Shown one piece after another: positions 35,784 to 44,773 of a DNA stretch of 64,000 nt. Made by a program: the position numbers and the translations under genes. Position 1 is the stretch's first letter, and every line of letters starts with the position of its first letter. The stretch comes from Desulfococcaceae bacterium HSG9 (GTDB taxonomy: Bacteria; Desulfobacterota; Desulfobacteria; Desulfobacterales; JAUCGF01), in NCBI GenBank assembly GCA_030378005.1, contig JAUCGF010000083.1:19035-83034 (forward strand), in the 5' to 3' direction. The notes under the pieces are model-generated. The model searched no databases, was not told the origin of the DNA, and saw only the letters and a program-made list of their open reading frames with translations.

Positions 35784-37082
35784 TTATTTCTCAAGAATCG
35801 GAAATGTATTGGCTCCTTGTGGCATGACCGTAATTTTAGGGGATTTGTTGCCACATTTGACATACGCCATTGCCAATGCCTCATCCATAGTAGCCACTCC
35901 GTGAACACCGGCCTGTCTGGCCAATTTGATGTTCTCTTTGCGGGTGACCATGATGATGGTTCCTTGATTGGCATACTCCAATTGCCGTACCGCCACCCAT
36001 CCCGATATGAGGTAATTTGCCCGCACAGCCTTCTCCATCTCCAAAAAATCAGGATATTTGAACCAGTCGAAAAATTCAGCAGGATCCTTGATATCCGGAC
36101 ACTCTGCCAAAAGGATGGTAACACCTCCCTGTTTCATAGCGTAAACCGCGTTGTCAATGGTCTTTTGGGACTGGTAAAGGTTGATGTCTTTAGGGTAGCC
36201 GCCGGCCGAAGCGATAACGATGTCGGCCTGCTCTTGAATCGTCACTCCGAATGTCTCGTCCACCAGCCGGGTGGCCTGCTGCCATGCTGAAATCCAATTG
36301 CCTGCAAATATACCGGTAATGTCACCATCCAAATTGGGCACCACATTGACGATGAAGTCGGGCTTGAGAAATGCCGCGGCTTCCATCATGTCTTCGTGCG
36401 CCGGATTGCCGTCAGTTTTCATGTTGGCGGACAAAGGGTTGGAACCGTTGCCGACGGTCTTTTCCATAGCCCATATATGACTCTGCTGAATGGTTTGGAG
36501 TGAAGACACTCCCGGCAGGATACTTTTTCGCCCGCCGCCATAACCCACCATGTAGTGGTAGATGACCCCTCCGGTCAGAATGACCCTGTCGGCCTCGGCT
36601 ACTATTTGGTTGAAGGACACTTCCGTTCCACGTCTGGTTTTACCGTAGTAAATCATGTTGTCCGTGTCCCAGGCGTTGTGGTTGATTACGCGGACACGCC
36701 GGCAGATCTCTGGTGTGCATAACTCAGCCAACTCCTCGGCCGTGTTCTGACGATGGGCACCTACGGCGATGATAACCGTTATGTCCTTATCGGCGATGCC
36801 GGCTTTATTCAGGCTGTCAATCAGGATTGGCAGCGTCAGATCGTTGCGTTGCCAGCTACGTGTGATGTCGCTGACCGTAATAACCACCGTCTCACCCGGT
36901 TTGACAACTTCGCTTAATGGCGGGCTGTCAATGGGATTGGCCAGGGCGTAGCGATAGGCCGCGGCCAAGTCTTCCGGCGGCGCACGATTTATTCCTACGA
37001 GTTCATAGAGAAGCTGTTGTTTTGGGATTGAAAAAGACGCCGTCCCTTTACCAATCTTCAGTTTAAAATTTATATCCGTCAT
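35784..37082 (-). CDS. LarA-family nickel-pincer racemase/epimerase
   Basis: The protein has the LarA (DUF2088) hallmarks: SDITRSWQ, VAVGAHR-like IIAVGAHRQNT with the first catalytic His, and HYMVGYGGGRKSILPGVSS holding the second His and the Lys that bonds the nickel-pincer cofactor; a further His lies in IQQSHIWAME. LarA enzymes racemise 2-hydroxy acids such as lactate. The ATG at 37082 is 5 bp after the panB stop. Genes for larB, larC and larE are not here. Substrate is unknown; the neighbours suggest a branched 2-hydroxy acid. Confidence 0.85.
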   Translation of the reverse strand: MTDINFKLKIGKGTASFSIPKQQLLYELVGINRAPPEDLAAAYRYALANPIDSPPLSEVVKPGETVVITVSDITRSWQRNDLTLPILIDSLNKAGIADKDITVIIAVGAHRQNTAEELAELCTPEICRRVRVINHNAWDTDNMIYYGKTRRGTEVSFNQIVAEADRVILTGGVIYHYMVGYGGGRKSILPGVSSLQTIQQSHIWAMEKTVGNGSNPLSANMKTDGNPAHEDMMEAAAFLKPDFIVNVVPNLDGDITGIFAGNWISAWQQATRLVDETFGVTIQEQADIVIASAGGYPKDINLYQSQKTIDNAVYAMKQGGVTILLAECPDIKDPAEFFDWFKYPDFLEMEKAVRANYLISGWVAVRQLEYANQGTIIMVTRKENIKLARQAGVHGVATMDEALAMAYVKCGNKSPKITVMPQGANTFPILEK

Positions 37083-37087
37083 ATTAA

Positions 37088-37924
37088 TCAATCCGCTTCG
37101 AGCTTGGCCGCTTCGCCATCTATCATTCGATAAACATGTTCTTCCCCCGGAAACACCCCGCTGCGAACTTCATCGATATACGCGGCGAAAACTTTGCGGT
37201 ACTCATCGGCGATGTTGCCGTAACGCTTGACAAATTTGGGGGTGAACGCCTGAAAAAGGCCGAGTATATCCGAACAGATCATCACCTGGCCGTCGCAGTC
37301 GCCGGCTCCGATGCCATACACAGGGATTGGCAGGGCGTCGCAAATCAGCTTAGTCACCTCTGGAGGAATCCCTTCCGCAAGAACGGCAAAAGCGCCTGAT
37401 TCATAGACGGCTTTGGCGTCTTCGATAATGGCCTTGGCACTGTCCGCCGTCCGTCCCTGGGCACGGAACCCGCCCATGGCACCGGAACTCTGAGGGGTCA
37501 GCCCCACATGTCCCATAACCAGCATACCGCCGTCACTGATGGCCCGGATGACCGGCGCAACCCGCGTGCCGCCTTCTAATTTAACGCAGTCCACACCGGC
37601 TTCTTTATGAAAACGGATCGCATTTTTACACGCATCGGATACACTGGTTTGATAGGAACCGAATGGCATATCTCCGATAACAAAAGTATCAGCCGCGGCG
37701 CGGCGCACGGCTTCAGTGTGATAGATACACTGTTCCATGGTAACGGGAACGGTACCGGAATATCCGTAAACAGCCATTCCCAGGCTGTCTCCTACCAAAA
37801 GCATGTCCATGCCCGCTTCTTCGGCTAACTGGGCGGTGATGTAGTCATAAGCGGTCATCCAGACAGCCTTTTGGCCATCATCTTTCATTTTCTGAAGATC
37901 AAAACGTGTGAGTTTCTTTTTCAA
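37088..37924 (-). CDS. panB: 3-methyl-2-oxobutanoate hydroxymethyltransferase
   Basis: A PanB TIM-barrel enzyme that makes ketopantoate from ketoisovalerate and methylene-tetrahydrofolate. Family motifs are WMTAYDYITAQLAEEAGMDMLLVGDSLGM, GDMPFGSYQTS, VKLEGG, MGHVGLTPQS and VYGIGAGDCDGQ. The best start is TTG at 37924, just after AAGGAG; an earlier TTG at 37945 would start before that site. Its place between a TRAP transporter and LarA, away from panC/panD, suggests it may work in a catabolic or interconversion path. Confidence 0.93.
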   Translation of the reverse strand: MKKKLTRFDLQKMKDDGQKAVWMTAYDYITAQLAEEAGMDMLLVGDSLGMAVYGYSGTVPVTMEQCIYHTEAVRRAAADTFVIGDMPFGSYQTSVSDACKNAIRFHKEAGVDCVKLEGGTRVAPVIRAISDGGMLVMGHVGLTPQSSGAMGGFRAQGRTADSAKAIIEDAKAVYESGAFAVLAEGIPPEVTKLICDALPIPVYGIGAGDCDGQVMICSDILGLFQAFTPKFVKRYGNIADEYRKVFAAYIDEVRSGVFPGEEHVYRMIDGEAAKLEAD

Positions 37925-37953
37925 AGTATTTCTCCTTATTATCAAAAAATCAG

Positions 37954-39234
37954 TTATTTTACCAACAAGTCAGACAACCACATAGTAATCGGCGAATAAA
38001 AAGTGATGATCAAAAGATCAACAATCAATATCCCAAGAAAAGGTAAAATGCGCTTGCTGATAGCGGCAATACTGTCATTGGAAATGGAACAGGAGACGAT
38101 CAGGCAGATGCCCATGGGGGGAGTCAACATACCGATGGCCAGGTTGGTAACAACGATTACTCCCAGTTGAATCAGGTCAATTCCCAGAGAAGGCAACATA
38201 GCCGTTATCATCGGCACAAGAAGTATGAGTGCGGCTGTGGTTTCGACAAAGGTTCCGGCAATCAGCAAGACCATGTTTATCAGCAACAGCAAAATTATGG
38301 GATTATCAGACAATCCCAGCAGAGTTCCGGCCAGTTGTGCCGGGATATCTTCAATGGCCGCAATCCAACTGAATACGGATGCGGTGGCAATAATAAACAT
38401 CACAATGGCAGAGGTGACAGACCCGTTGATAAACAGGGGTAAAAGGTCTTTCACCTTTATTTTGCGATAAACGAACATACCGACGATCAGGCCATACACC
38501 ACGGCAATGGCTGCAGATTCCGTAGCCGTGAAAATACCGAACAAAATTCCTCCCAGAATGATAGCCGGAGCGCCCATGGCCAGCAAGGAGCGTTTGAATG
38601 TCCGCCAGAGTTCTTTGACTGAAAATGACAAGGTTGCCGAGTAGCCTTTTTGCCATGAAATAAACGTGGCGATACCGATTAGGGAAACACCGATCAGGAT
38701 GCCGGGAAGAATGCCGGCTGCAAAAAGACGTCCGATGGATGCGCCTGTCAGAAAACCGAAGATAATCATAGGAATGGAAGGCGGAATGATCACACCGATT
38801 GATCCGCCTGAAGCCTGAACAGCCGCGGCAAAGTCGGATTCATAACCGGATTTTTTCATGGCCGGTATCAGAATCGCTCCCACAGCCGCAGCGTCGGCAG
38901 CCGCAGAACCTGAAATTCCGGCAAAAAACATGGCGGATACAATCGTTACGGCGGCAAGTCCTCCCGGAAGCCATCCCACAAGAGCGTTGGCAAAATCAAT
39001 GATTCGGCGGCTGATGCCTCCGGCCTCCATGATGGTACCGGTGAACATGAAAAGAGGAACGGCCATGAGATGAAATGAGTCGGTTCCTCCGAACATGCGT
39101 TGAACCACCATCATCAGGTTAAAATCGCCCTGTATCAGAACAGCCAAAACTGACGCGACACCGATAGCAATGGCAATGGGCGTATTGATGGCAAAAAGAA
39201 AAAGAAGCGCCACAATAAGAACTTCAGTGGTCAT
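37954..39234 (-). CDS. dctM: TRAP transporter large permease, DctM
   Basis: The 426-aa protein has about 12 membrane segments with DctM hallmarks: LFLFAINTPIAIAIG, PLFMFTGTIMEAGGISRRII, GSAAADAAAVGAILIPAMKKSGY and PPSIPMIIFG. It forms the sodium-driven translocation channel for organic acids. It overlaps dctQ by 11 bp. The order on the minus strand is dctP, dctQ, dctM, panB, larA. Confidence 0.95.
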   Translation of the reverse strand: MTTEVLIVALLFLFAINTPIAIAIGVASVLAVLIQGDFNLMMVVQRMFGGTDSFHLMAVPLFMFTGTIMEAGGISRRIIDFANALVGWLPGGLAAVTIVSAMFFAGISGSAAADAAAVGAILIPAMKKSGYESDFAAAVQASGGSIGVIIPPSIPMIIFGFLTGASIGRLFAAGILPGILIGVSLIGIATFISWQKGYSATLSFSVKELWRTFKRSLLAMGAPAIILGGILFGIFTATESAAIAVVYGLIVGMFVYRKIKVKDLLPLFINGSVTSAIVMFIIATASVFSWIAAIEDIPAQLAGTLLGLSDNPIILLLLINMVLLIAGTFVETTAALILLVPMITAMLPSLGIDLIQLGVIVVTNLAIGMLTPPMGICLIVSCSISNDSIAAISKRILPFLGILIVDLLIITFYSPITMWLSDLLVK

Positions 39235-39709
39235 GAGGGCCTCTTTTCAATTCAGCAATAAAGAAAGTAACGGCATGAATCATCAGAATCAAGCCACTGA
39301 TGGGAATAATACTTAAAATAATCCATTTGGGGGTTTGGAGGGCAGGGGAAATTTGCAGGCGCACGAACCAGGCGAACTGACATCCATAGACAATCATAAC
39401 GGCAAACAGGGCCATGGATGCCAGATGGGTCAGCATTGCGGAAATTTTTTTTAACAGCGGCGACAGTTTGGTATAAAGAAAATCAACGCCCGGATTGACT
39501 TTACGATAATAAGCGCATGATGCTCCCAGAAAGGTCAGCCACACCAGAATAAACCGGGCAAGCTCCTCTGACCAGAACAAGGAATGGTTCAGAACATATC
39601 GGAAAAAAACCTGAACGGCAACAATCAGGGTCATGGTGAACCCCAGACCGAATAATAGATATTCGATCCATCGGTTGATAATCAAGCTTATTCGTTCCAT
39701 TGCAGACAT
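39224..39709 (-). CDS. dctQ: TRAP transporter small permease, DctQ
   Basis: Four membrane segments and the DctQ motif FFRYVLNHSLFWSEELARFILVWLTFLGA, then NPGVDFL. DctQ pairs with DctM in the membrane. The start is uncertain: ATGs at 39709 and 39700 and a TTG at 39739 are all in frame, with no strong ribosome site. The hairpin at 39800-39835 separates it from dctP. Confidence 0.92.
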   Translation of the reverse strand: MSAMERISLIINRWIEYLLFGLGFTMTLIVAVQVFFRYVLNHSLFWSEELARFILVWLTFLGASCAYYRKVNPGVDFLYTKLSPLLKKISAMLTHLASMALFAVMIVYGCQFAWFVRLQISPALQTPKWIILSIIPISGLILMIHAVTFFIAELKRGPHDH

Positions 39710-39799
39710 CGCCGTCTTGTTCAAAAATCCAAATAACAAATTTCAAATAAATCACAATGACCAAACTTCAAAATTTGAAACTGTGTGGTTGCTATAAAT

Positions 39800-39835
39800 C
39801 GTAGATTAAATGAAAAAATTTTCATTTAATCTACG
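39800..39835. terminator. Perfect hairpin between dctP and dctQ
   Basis: Seventeen-base perfect arms (CGTAGATTAAATGAAAA at 39800-39816 and its complement at 39819-39835) close on a 2-nt loop. It lies 28 bp past the dctP stop. In TRAP operons the binding protein is needed in excess, so a processing or attenuation hairpin here would lower dctQM expression; this is inference. Confidence 0.7.
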
Positions 39836-39863
39836 GAAAAATCAATTGATCGGTCGAAAAATT

Positions 39864-40844
39864 CTATTTAACCGCTTCCATGATTTTCAAGAGAATTTCC
39901 TGCACCTTCGGATCCTTGTATAGATCCATATCTTTCAAATTCGCAACCTTAGCCCGAAAAGCGGCAATATCAGGATTTTCCTCGACCTGCATCCCCTTTT
40001 CCTTCAACATTTTAAGGCGGGCGGCATTCTTTGAGCGGTTGTCTTTGCGCTGAAATACGGCCGCTTCGTACATGGCTTTTTGGATCATGTCCTGATCCGC
40101 TTTATCAAGGGTTTTCCACCATTTAAGCGAAGCGATGTCGATATGATATGAATATACATGACGAGATAAGGTCATATATTTTTGAATTTCATAAAATTTA
40201 TACACTTCCATGACCCACAGCGGGTTTTCTTGCCCGTCAATCACTTTTTGTTCAAGCTCCGTATAGATCGGCCAGGGCATGGGAGTTGGATTGGCTCCAA
40301 GCGCGTTCCAGATCGCCTTGTGAATTGCGGAAGCCATGACTCTTACTTTGAGGCCCTTTATATCATCGGGGCTTTTGATCGGGCGTTTACTGTTGGTCAG
40401 GTTTCTGAAACCGTTTTCTGAAAAACTCAACCCTTTAAAAGCGGAGCTTTCAAGGCTTGTCAGGATTTGTTGACCCAGCGGGCCGTCAAGAATTTGATCG
40501 GCCTGCTCATTATTCTTGAAAAGAAACGGATAGTTGACAACCCGTGTAATGGGATCAAAAGTGTCAAACGGGCCGCCGGTAACGACAGCCATCTGGATGG
40601 TATTCATCTGAACCTGCTGTAGAATTTCAGTTTCATTGCCAAGGGATGCTGAATGAAAGATTTTAATCTCATATTTGCCGTTTGAACGCTGTTCAATCAG
40701 TTCCTTGAATTTACCGGCAGCGATGTTCTGGGCGCTTCCGGGCTTGGTGACAACTCCCAGCTTTATTTTAGTGGCGGCAAATGCAGCACAGTTGAAAAAG
40801 AAAAGTACAGTGATAGCCAGAATAAAAACAAAAACTTTTTTCAT
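39864..40844 (-). CDS. dctP: TRAP transporter solute-binding protein, DctP
   Basis: A signal peptide (about 1-23, ending AAFAA) leads into a DctP fold: KLGVVTKPGSAQNIAAGKFKELIEQRSNGKYEI, SASLGNETEILQQVQ, the binding-site Arg in LKVRVMAS and the VIDGQENPLWVM region. It captures an organic acid for DctQM. GGAGG precedes the ATG. It is the first gene of the dctPQM-panB-larA set. Confidence 0.95.
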   Translation of the reverse strand: MKKVFVFILAITVLFFFNCAAFAATKIKLGVVTKPGSAQNIAAGKFKELIEQRSNGKYEIKIFHSASLGNETEILQQVQMNTIQMAVVTGGPFDTFDPITRVVNYPFLFKNNEQADQILDGPLGQQILTSLESSAFKGLSFSENGFRNLTNSKRPIKSPDDIKGLKVRVMASAIHKAIWNALGANPTPMPWPIYTELEQKVIDGQENPLWVMEVYKFYEIQKYMTLSRHVYSYHIDIASLKWWKTLDKADQDMIQKAMYEAAVFQRKDNRSKNAARLKMLKEKGMQVEENPDIAAFRAKVANLKDMDLYKDPKVQEILLKIMEAVK

Positions 40845-41000
40845 AATTGTTCCTCCTTAAAAATAGAATGATAAAAAAATTTAGCAGGGCCTCTCTTTGC
40901 TTCAAGTTATGCCACTTTGCAAACATTTGGCAAGGATTTTGCAATAAATCGCACGAAAGTTGATAAGTCCGGAGACACCTTTACAATACTGAAAAAAATA

Positions 41001-41131
41001 CTAGTGTTGTGTCAAGTTTAAGATGACGAGTGAAAATCAGGAGTGCAAACTTCAGTTTGCAGCTTTTGGAGCGTTTTGGCAAACTGAAGTTTGCACTCCT
41101 ACCCGTCAGCTAAATGTTGACACAACACTAG
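41001..41131. repeat. Palindromic element with 15-bp perfect terminal inverted repeats
   Basis: Outer ends CTAGTGTTGTGTCAA (41001-41015) and TTGACACAACACTAG (41117-41131) pair perfectly. Inside, GGAGTGCAAACTTCAGTTTGC (41040-41060) pairs with GCAAACTGAAGTTTGCACTCC (about 41079-41099), the core seen at 22586 and 18199. The right end contains the TAG stop (41128-41130) of the GlmS-like gene. No coding capacity. Confidence 0.9.
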
Positions 41132-44100
41132 CGCTTATGCGAAGGCGCACTCACTCGTGCAACGATCAATTCGGCAACTTTTTCAGCCGAACGCCCGAAT
41201 AATTCGCGCACATCAATCAGATTGAGATGTTCGTCGCGCCATTGAACACCGGTTTCCTGCACAATATTGGTTATATTTTCATACTTGCCGCCCAGTGCGC
41301 TGATTTTATCCGTTAACGCAATATTGTCTTTAAAAGCGATATGGTGTAAAAGGATATATTCAATAATATTCGGTGTTTTGGGAGAAGCGGAAAAAATCGG
41401 AATAATAATGATACTGCGGTCATCTTTACGTCCGATACCGATAAAGACATTGCCTGAGCGTACGATTATTTTTTTTGTGCCTTTTAATTTGCTATCGCCC
41501 TCCACGCGCGAAGTTAACGGTTTTAATGTGCCTTCCTTATTCATAATGTGAATTATGGTCTGCTCAGTGGTTTCTCCCAACAAATTCAATCCGGCGACAC
41601 GGTAAAGGATTGAACCTCGAATTTGAGCGATAATACGTTGGAGGTTCTGAACCACCAAAATATTCCGGTTGGTCATTTGGGCAATGCTGATATCGCAGGC
41701 ATCCAACGAATCAAACAGAATACCTTCCATTTTAGAGATAATCCGGCTGGTGCCCACCGTTACTGTTTTGGCCTGATGTTTAATGGCGTCCACCGGCCGT
41801 AACATCCGATTAATCGCTTCTCCGGTGCATTCAAACAGGGTGTCCAGCATATTGAGCGCGGTTCCCTTTTTGCCAAAATCGAATTCAAAATCGGTCATTG
41901 GCAACTTGCCGGATAAATATTTTAAGAGCAGAGTCAGGTCGGATGCTTTAGCGATATTCACTGGAAAACGCTGTTCTGATTTGATCGACCTGAATTCATT
42001 GTAAAAACGGACAATTTTTTCACGAAACGCTTCTTCCAGAATCACCTCATAAATATTCATACCGCTAGCCGAATACTCATCCACCATACGACGAATATCT
42101 TCCTGAAAGCGGTATAGCAACTGAGAACCGCTATTGATGGACAAAGCGGCATAGTAACCCCAAATATGGCCTGCCAGCGTATTCACAATCGGAGCCAAAT
42201 GTTCACTGACTGCGGGAACATGAAAAATATCGGCAGAGTATGGATCGAAACGCTTTTCCCCCTCATCGACAATAACAATAGGTGTGGCCTTGTGCGCATG
42301 AAAAATGGCGGTGTCTTTTATAATATCGCCAATGACTGTTTCACGCGCGCCGGCAGCGCATACCATAATCAAGGGTTCCGCAGACAAATCAATATGTTTT
42401 TTGTCTTCTACGAAATCCGATGAAAGGGTTTTGTAACAGAGTTCGCTTAACTTAATACGGATTTCATCAGATGACGCCTTATTGGGGCCGCTACCCACTA
42501 CAGCCCAGTATGTTTTATCCGCCGCCAGACGGTGCGCCGAACGCTTGATCTGTCCCTGAATAGCCAAAATGCGCCGCATCTTATCAGGAAGCGACAATAA
42601 TTCTCTGATTTCATCGGTAATAAACTGAACTCCGCGTCGTCCGGTCAGTTGTGCCATATTCAGACCGAGCAGCGCTCCGGCCACTATTTGGGAATAAAAC
42701 GCCTTGGTTGATGCCACTGACATTTCAATATCACGACCGCTGCTGGTGTACATAACGCCGTCTGCTTTGAATGTAATATCAGAATCCCGGCGGTTGACAA
42801 TCGCCAGCGTGTGAGCGCCGCGTTGTTTTACCATATCAACAGTACGGTTGGTGTCTGTGGTGGTTCCGGATTGGCTGATTGCTATGACCAAAGCATCCGC
42901 CATGCTTTGTTCATCATCGCCGAGCTTAAAGCCACTCATTTCGGATGCTTTTAAGGCACTTACCTGAATACCCGGATCATTCATATAGTAGTCAAAAATA
43001 TTGGCGCACGCCAAAGCGGCCACACCGGCAGTTCCCTGACCGATAAAAAAGATGCGCCGGATTTTAGTCACCGTGGCATCTTCTTGCAACGCATCACAAA
43101 TAGAATCTGGAAAGGTCGTTTTATCCAAGGTGACAAGATACCGATCTTTCTCATCAAGTTTGACTTTCCAGCTATTTTCCAGTGTTTTGGCCACAGATTC
43201 AGGAGCTTCAGAAATCTCTTTCAAAAAATAGTGTGCATAGCCCTGGCGATCAATATCACGCGACGTGATATCCGTCAGTTTAACATCGCTTTCTGAAAGT
43301 TCAATAGGCGTGTTATCATAGTAAAATGTTTTTATACCCGTTAGATCGCCGCCGCCTTTCTGATCAAGGATAAAGATTTGACCTTGAACAGGTCCCTGCG
43401 GTCCCTGGAATATTTTTTCACCGTCCATTTTAAGATAACGGGATGTTTCTTCAACAAATCCATATACTTCCGATGCAGGCATATAATGATCGGGGGCCAG
43501 TCCGATAAAAATAGCCTGACCGCTGCCTTTTTGGGCTAGGAATATTTTACCCGGAGCCAAGTCAGTTTGCATGGAAATTGCATGAGAGCCTTTGAAAGCA
43601 TTCACCGCCTGACGAAACGCCTCTTCAATATCGACACCGCTATTCAAATACTTTTTGATTTGAAGCGGAATAATTTTGGTGTCAGTGGTGATCGCTTTAT
43701 CAATCAAGCCTCCCTCTATTTCGAAATCAGCTTCATAATCTGCTTTCAATTCGATGTAATTATCAATATCACCGTTAAGGCAAACGTGAATGATCGGCTC
43801 ATCAGAAGTGCTCTGCCGTGTAATGCTATCAACCGGATGACAATTTGGTTCGGTGATTTCGCCCACAGATGCCCAGCGCGTATGCGCGCTGACCGTAAAA
43901 TAGCGGTAAGCGGAGCTGGCTAACAGCCCTAACAAAGGGTCAGTTTTGATCTGATTGCGTAAAAACCGAATATTATCTCCCAAACTGCCAACAGCATTGG
44001 CGACCTTATAAACCAGAGATACGGAGATACATGCGGCGCCTTCCTGATCTTCGACTTTACGGAAATTAACGCAATTATTCATTAAAATCGGCTGGTTTCT

Positions 44101-44769
44101 GCGCGCATCCAACTGCTCTTCCTGTTGGTTGTCTGCAAGTGCCGCCATGACAAATTCAAATTCAGACTCATCAAGGACGAACAGCAGGGAAATACCGGCA
44201 GAATCGCGTCCTCTGACTTCTAACCGGTCAATACTGTTCAGCACTGCGTTAATATGGCGGTATATTTTAATCAACTCAAAAGTGGGCGCTAAATTGGCAT
44301 ATCCGATCAGTTCATTGATCTTGGTGCAATTATCCAAGATTTCCCAATTGATACGCCAGGCACTGTCTTTTAACATTTCGATACGCTGCGAAATCGTCGT
44401 AACAGTTTCAGAATTAAGGCGTCCCATTATCTGTGGTAAAACAGATTCTTCAGTTTCGATGATTTTGGTAATTCGGTCGGCCAATTGGGTCAGTTTAGCC
44501 TGATATTCGCGGTGATGAAATACTTTATAAAACAGCAGATCGCTTTTTAAACTGACCACGGTTTCACAAAGAGCGTCAATGTGATCAGCACCGCCTAAAC
44601 AGTCTGAACATATCTGCTCTTCATTTCCCAAGCTATCTCCCGTTTTTCTATATTCGGCGCAACCGTTTTCTTCAATACGCGTGATCATTGCGTCTAAAGC
44701 ATCAATATCGGGATAAACGTCAGCTATCTCTTTTGTATGAATTGCAACAATTCCGGCAAGTCCGCACAT
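41128..44769 (-). CDS. Outsized GlmS-like glutamine amidotransferase/SIS protein (1213 aa)
   Basis: The N-terminus MCGLAGIV gives the Cys2 nucleophile of a class II amidotransferase. About 170 residues are then inserted before the normal continuation, DRLEVRGRDSAGIS (about residue 188). Glutaminase blocks HTRWASVGE and NGDIDNY follow. Two SIS domains are clear: FFIGQGTAGVAA with AISQSGTTTDTNRTV (about 573-720) and YWAVVGSGPN with SSDFVEDKKHIDL (about 753-890). A further ~300-residue tail has no match I know. GlmS is normally ~610 aa. It would make a sugar phosphate amine. It starts 4 bp after the KdnB-like gene. Confidence 0.8.
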   Translation of the reverse strand: MCGLAGIVAIHTKEIADVYPDIDALDAMITRIEENGCAEYRKTGDSLGNEEQICSDCLGGADHIDALCETVVSLKSDLLFYKVFHHREYQAKLTQLADRITKIIETEESVLPQIMGRLNSETVTTISQRIEMLKDSAWRINWEILDNCTKINELIGYANLAPTFELIKIYRHINAVLNSIDRLEVRGRDSAGISLLFVLDESEFEFVMAALADNQQEEQLDARRNQPILMNNCVNFRKVEDQEGAACISVSLVYKVANAVGSLGDNIRFLRNQIKTDPLLGLLASSAYRYFTVSAHTRWASVGEITEPNCHPVDSITRQSTSDEPIIHVCLNGDIDNYIELKADYEADFEIEGGLIDKAITTDTKIIPLQIKKYLNSGVDIEEAFRQAVNAFKGSHAISMQTDLAPGKIFLAQKGSGQAIFIGLAPDHYMPASEVYGFVEETSRYLKMDGEKIFQGPQGPVQGQIFILDQKGGGDLTGIKTFYYDNTPIELSESDVKLTDITSRDIDRQGYAHYFLKEISEAPESVAKTLENSWKVKLDEKDRYLVTLDKTTFPDSICDALQEDATVTKIRRIFFIGQGTAGVAALACANIFDYYMNDPGIQVSALKASEMSGFKLGDDEQSMADALVIAISQSGTTTDTNRTVDMVKQRGAHTLAIVNRRDSDITFKADGVMYTSSGRDIEMSVASTKAFYSQIVAGALLGLNMAQLTGRRGVQFITDEIRELLSLPDKMRRILAIQGQIKRSAHRLAADKTYWAVVGSGPNKASSDEIRIKLSELCYKTLSSDFVEDKKHIDLSAEPLIMVCAAGARETVIGDIIKDTAIFHAHKATPIVIVDEGEKRFDPYSADIFHVPAVSEHLAPIVNTLAGHIWGYYAALSINSGSQLLYRFQEDIRRMVDEYSASGMNIYEVILEEAFREKIVRFYNEFRSIKSEQRFPVNIAKASDLTLLLKYLSGKLPMTDFEFDFGKKGTALNMLDTLFECTGEAINRMLRPVDAIKHQAKTVTVGTSRIISKMEGILFDSLDACDISIAQMTNRNILVVQNLQRIIAQIRGSILYRVAGLNLLGETTEQTIIHIMNKEGTLKPLTSRVEGDSKLKGTKKIIVRSGNVFIGIGRKDDRSIIIIPIFSASPKTPNIIEYILLHHIAFKDNIALTDKISALGGKYENITNIVQETGVQWRDEHLNLIDVRELFGRSAEKVAELIVARVSAPSHKR

Positions 44770-44773
44770 TTTA

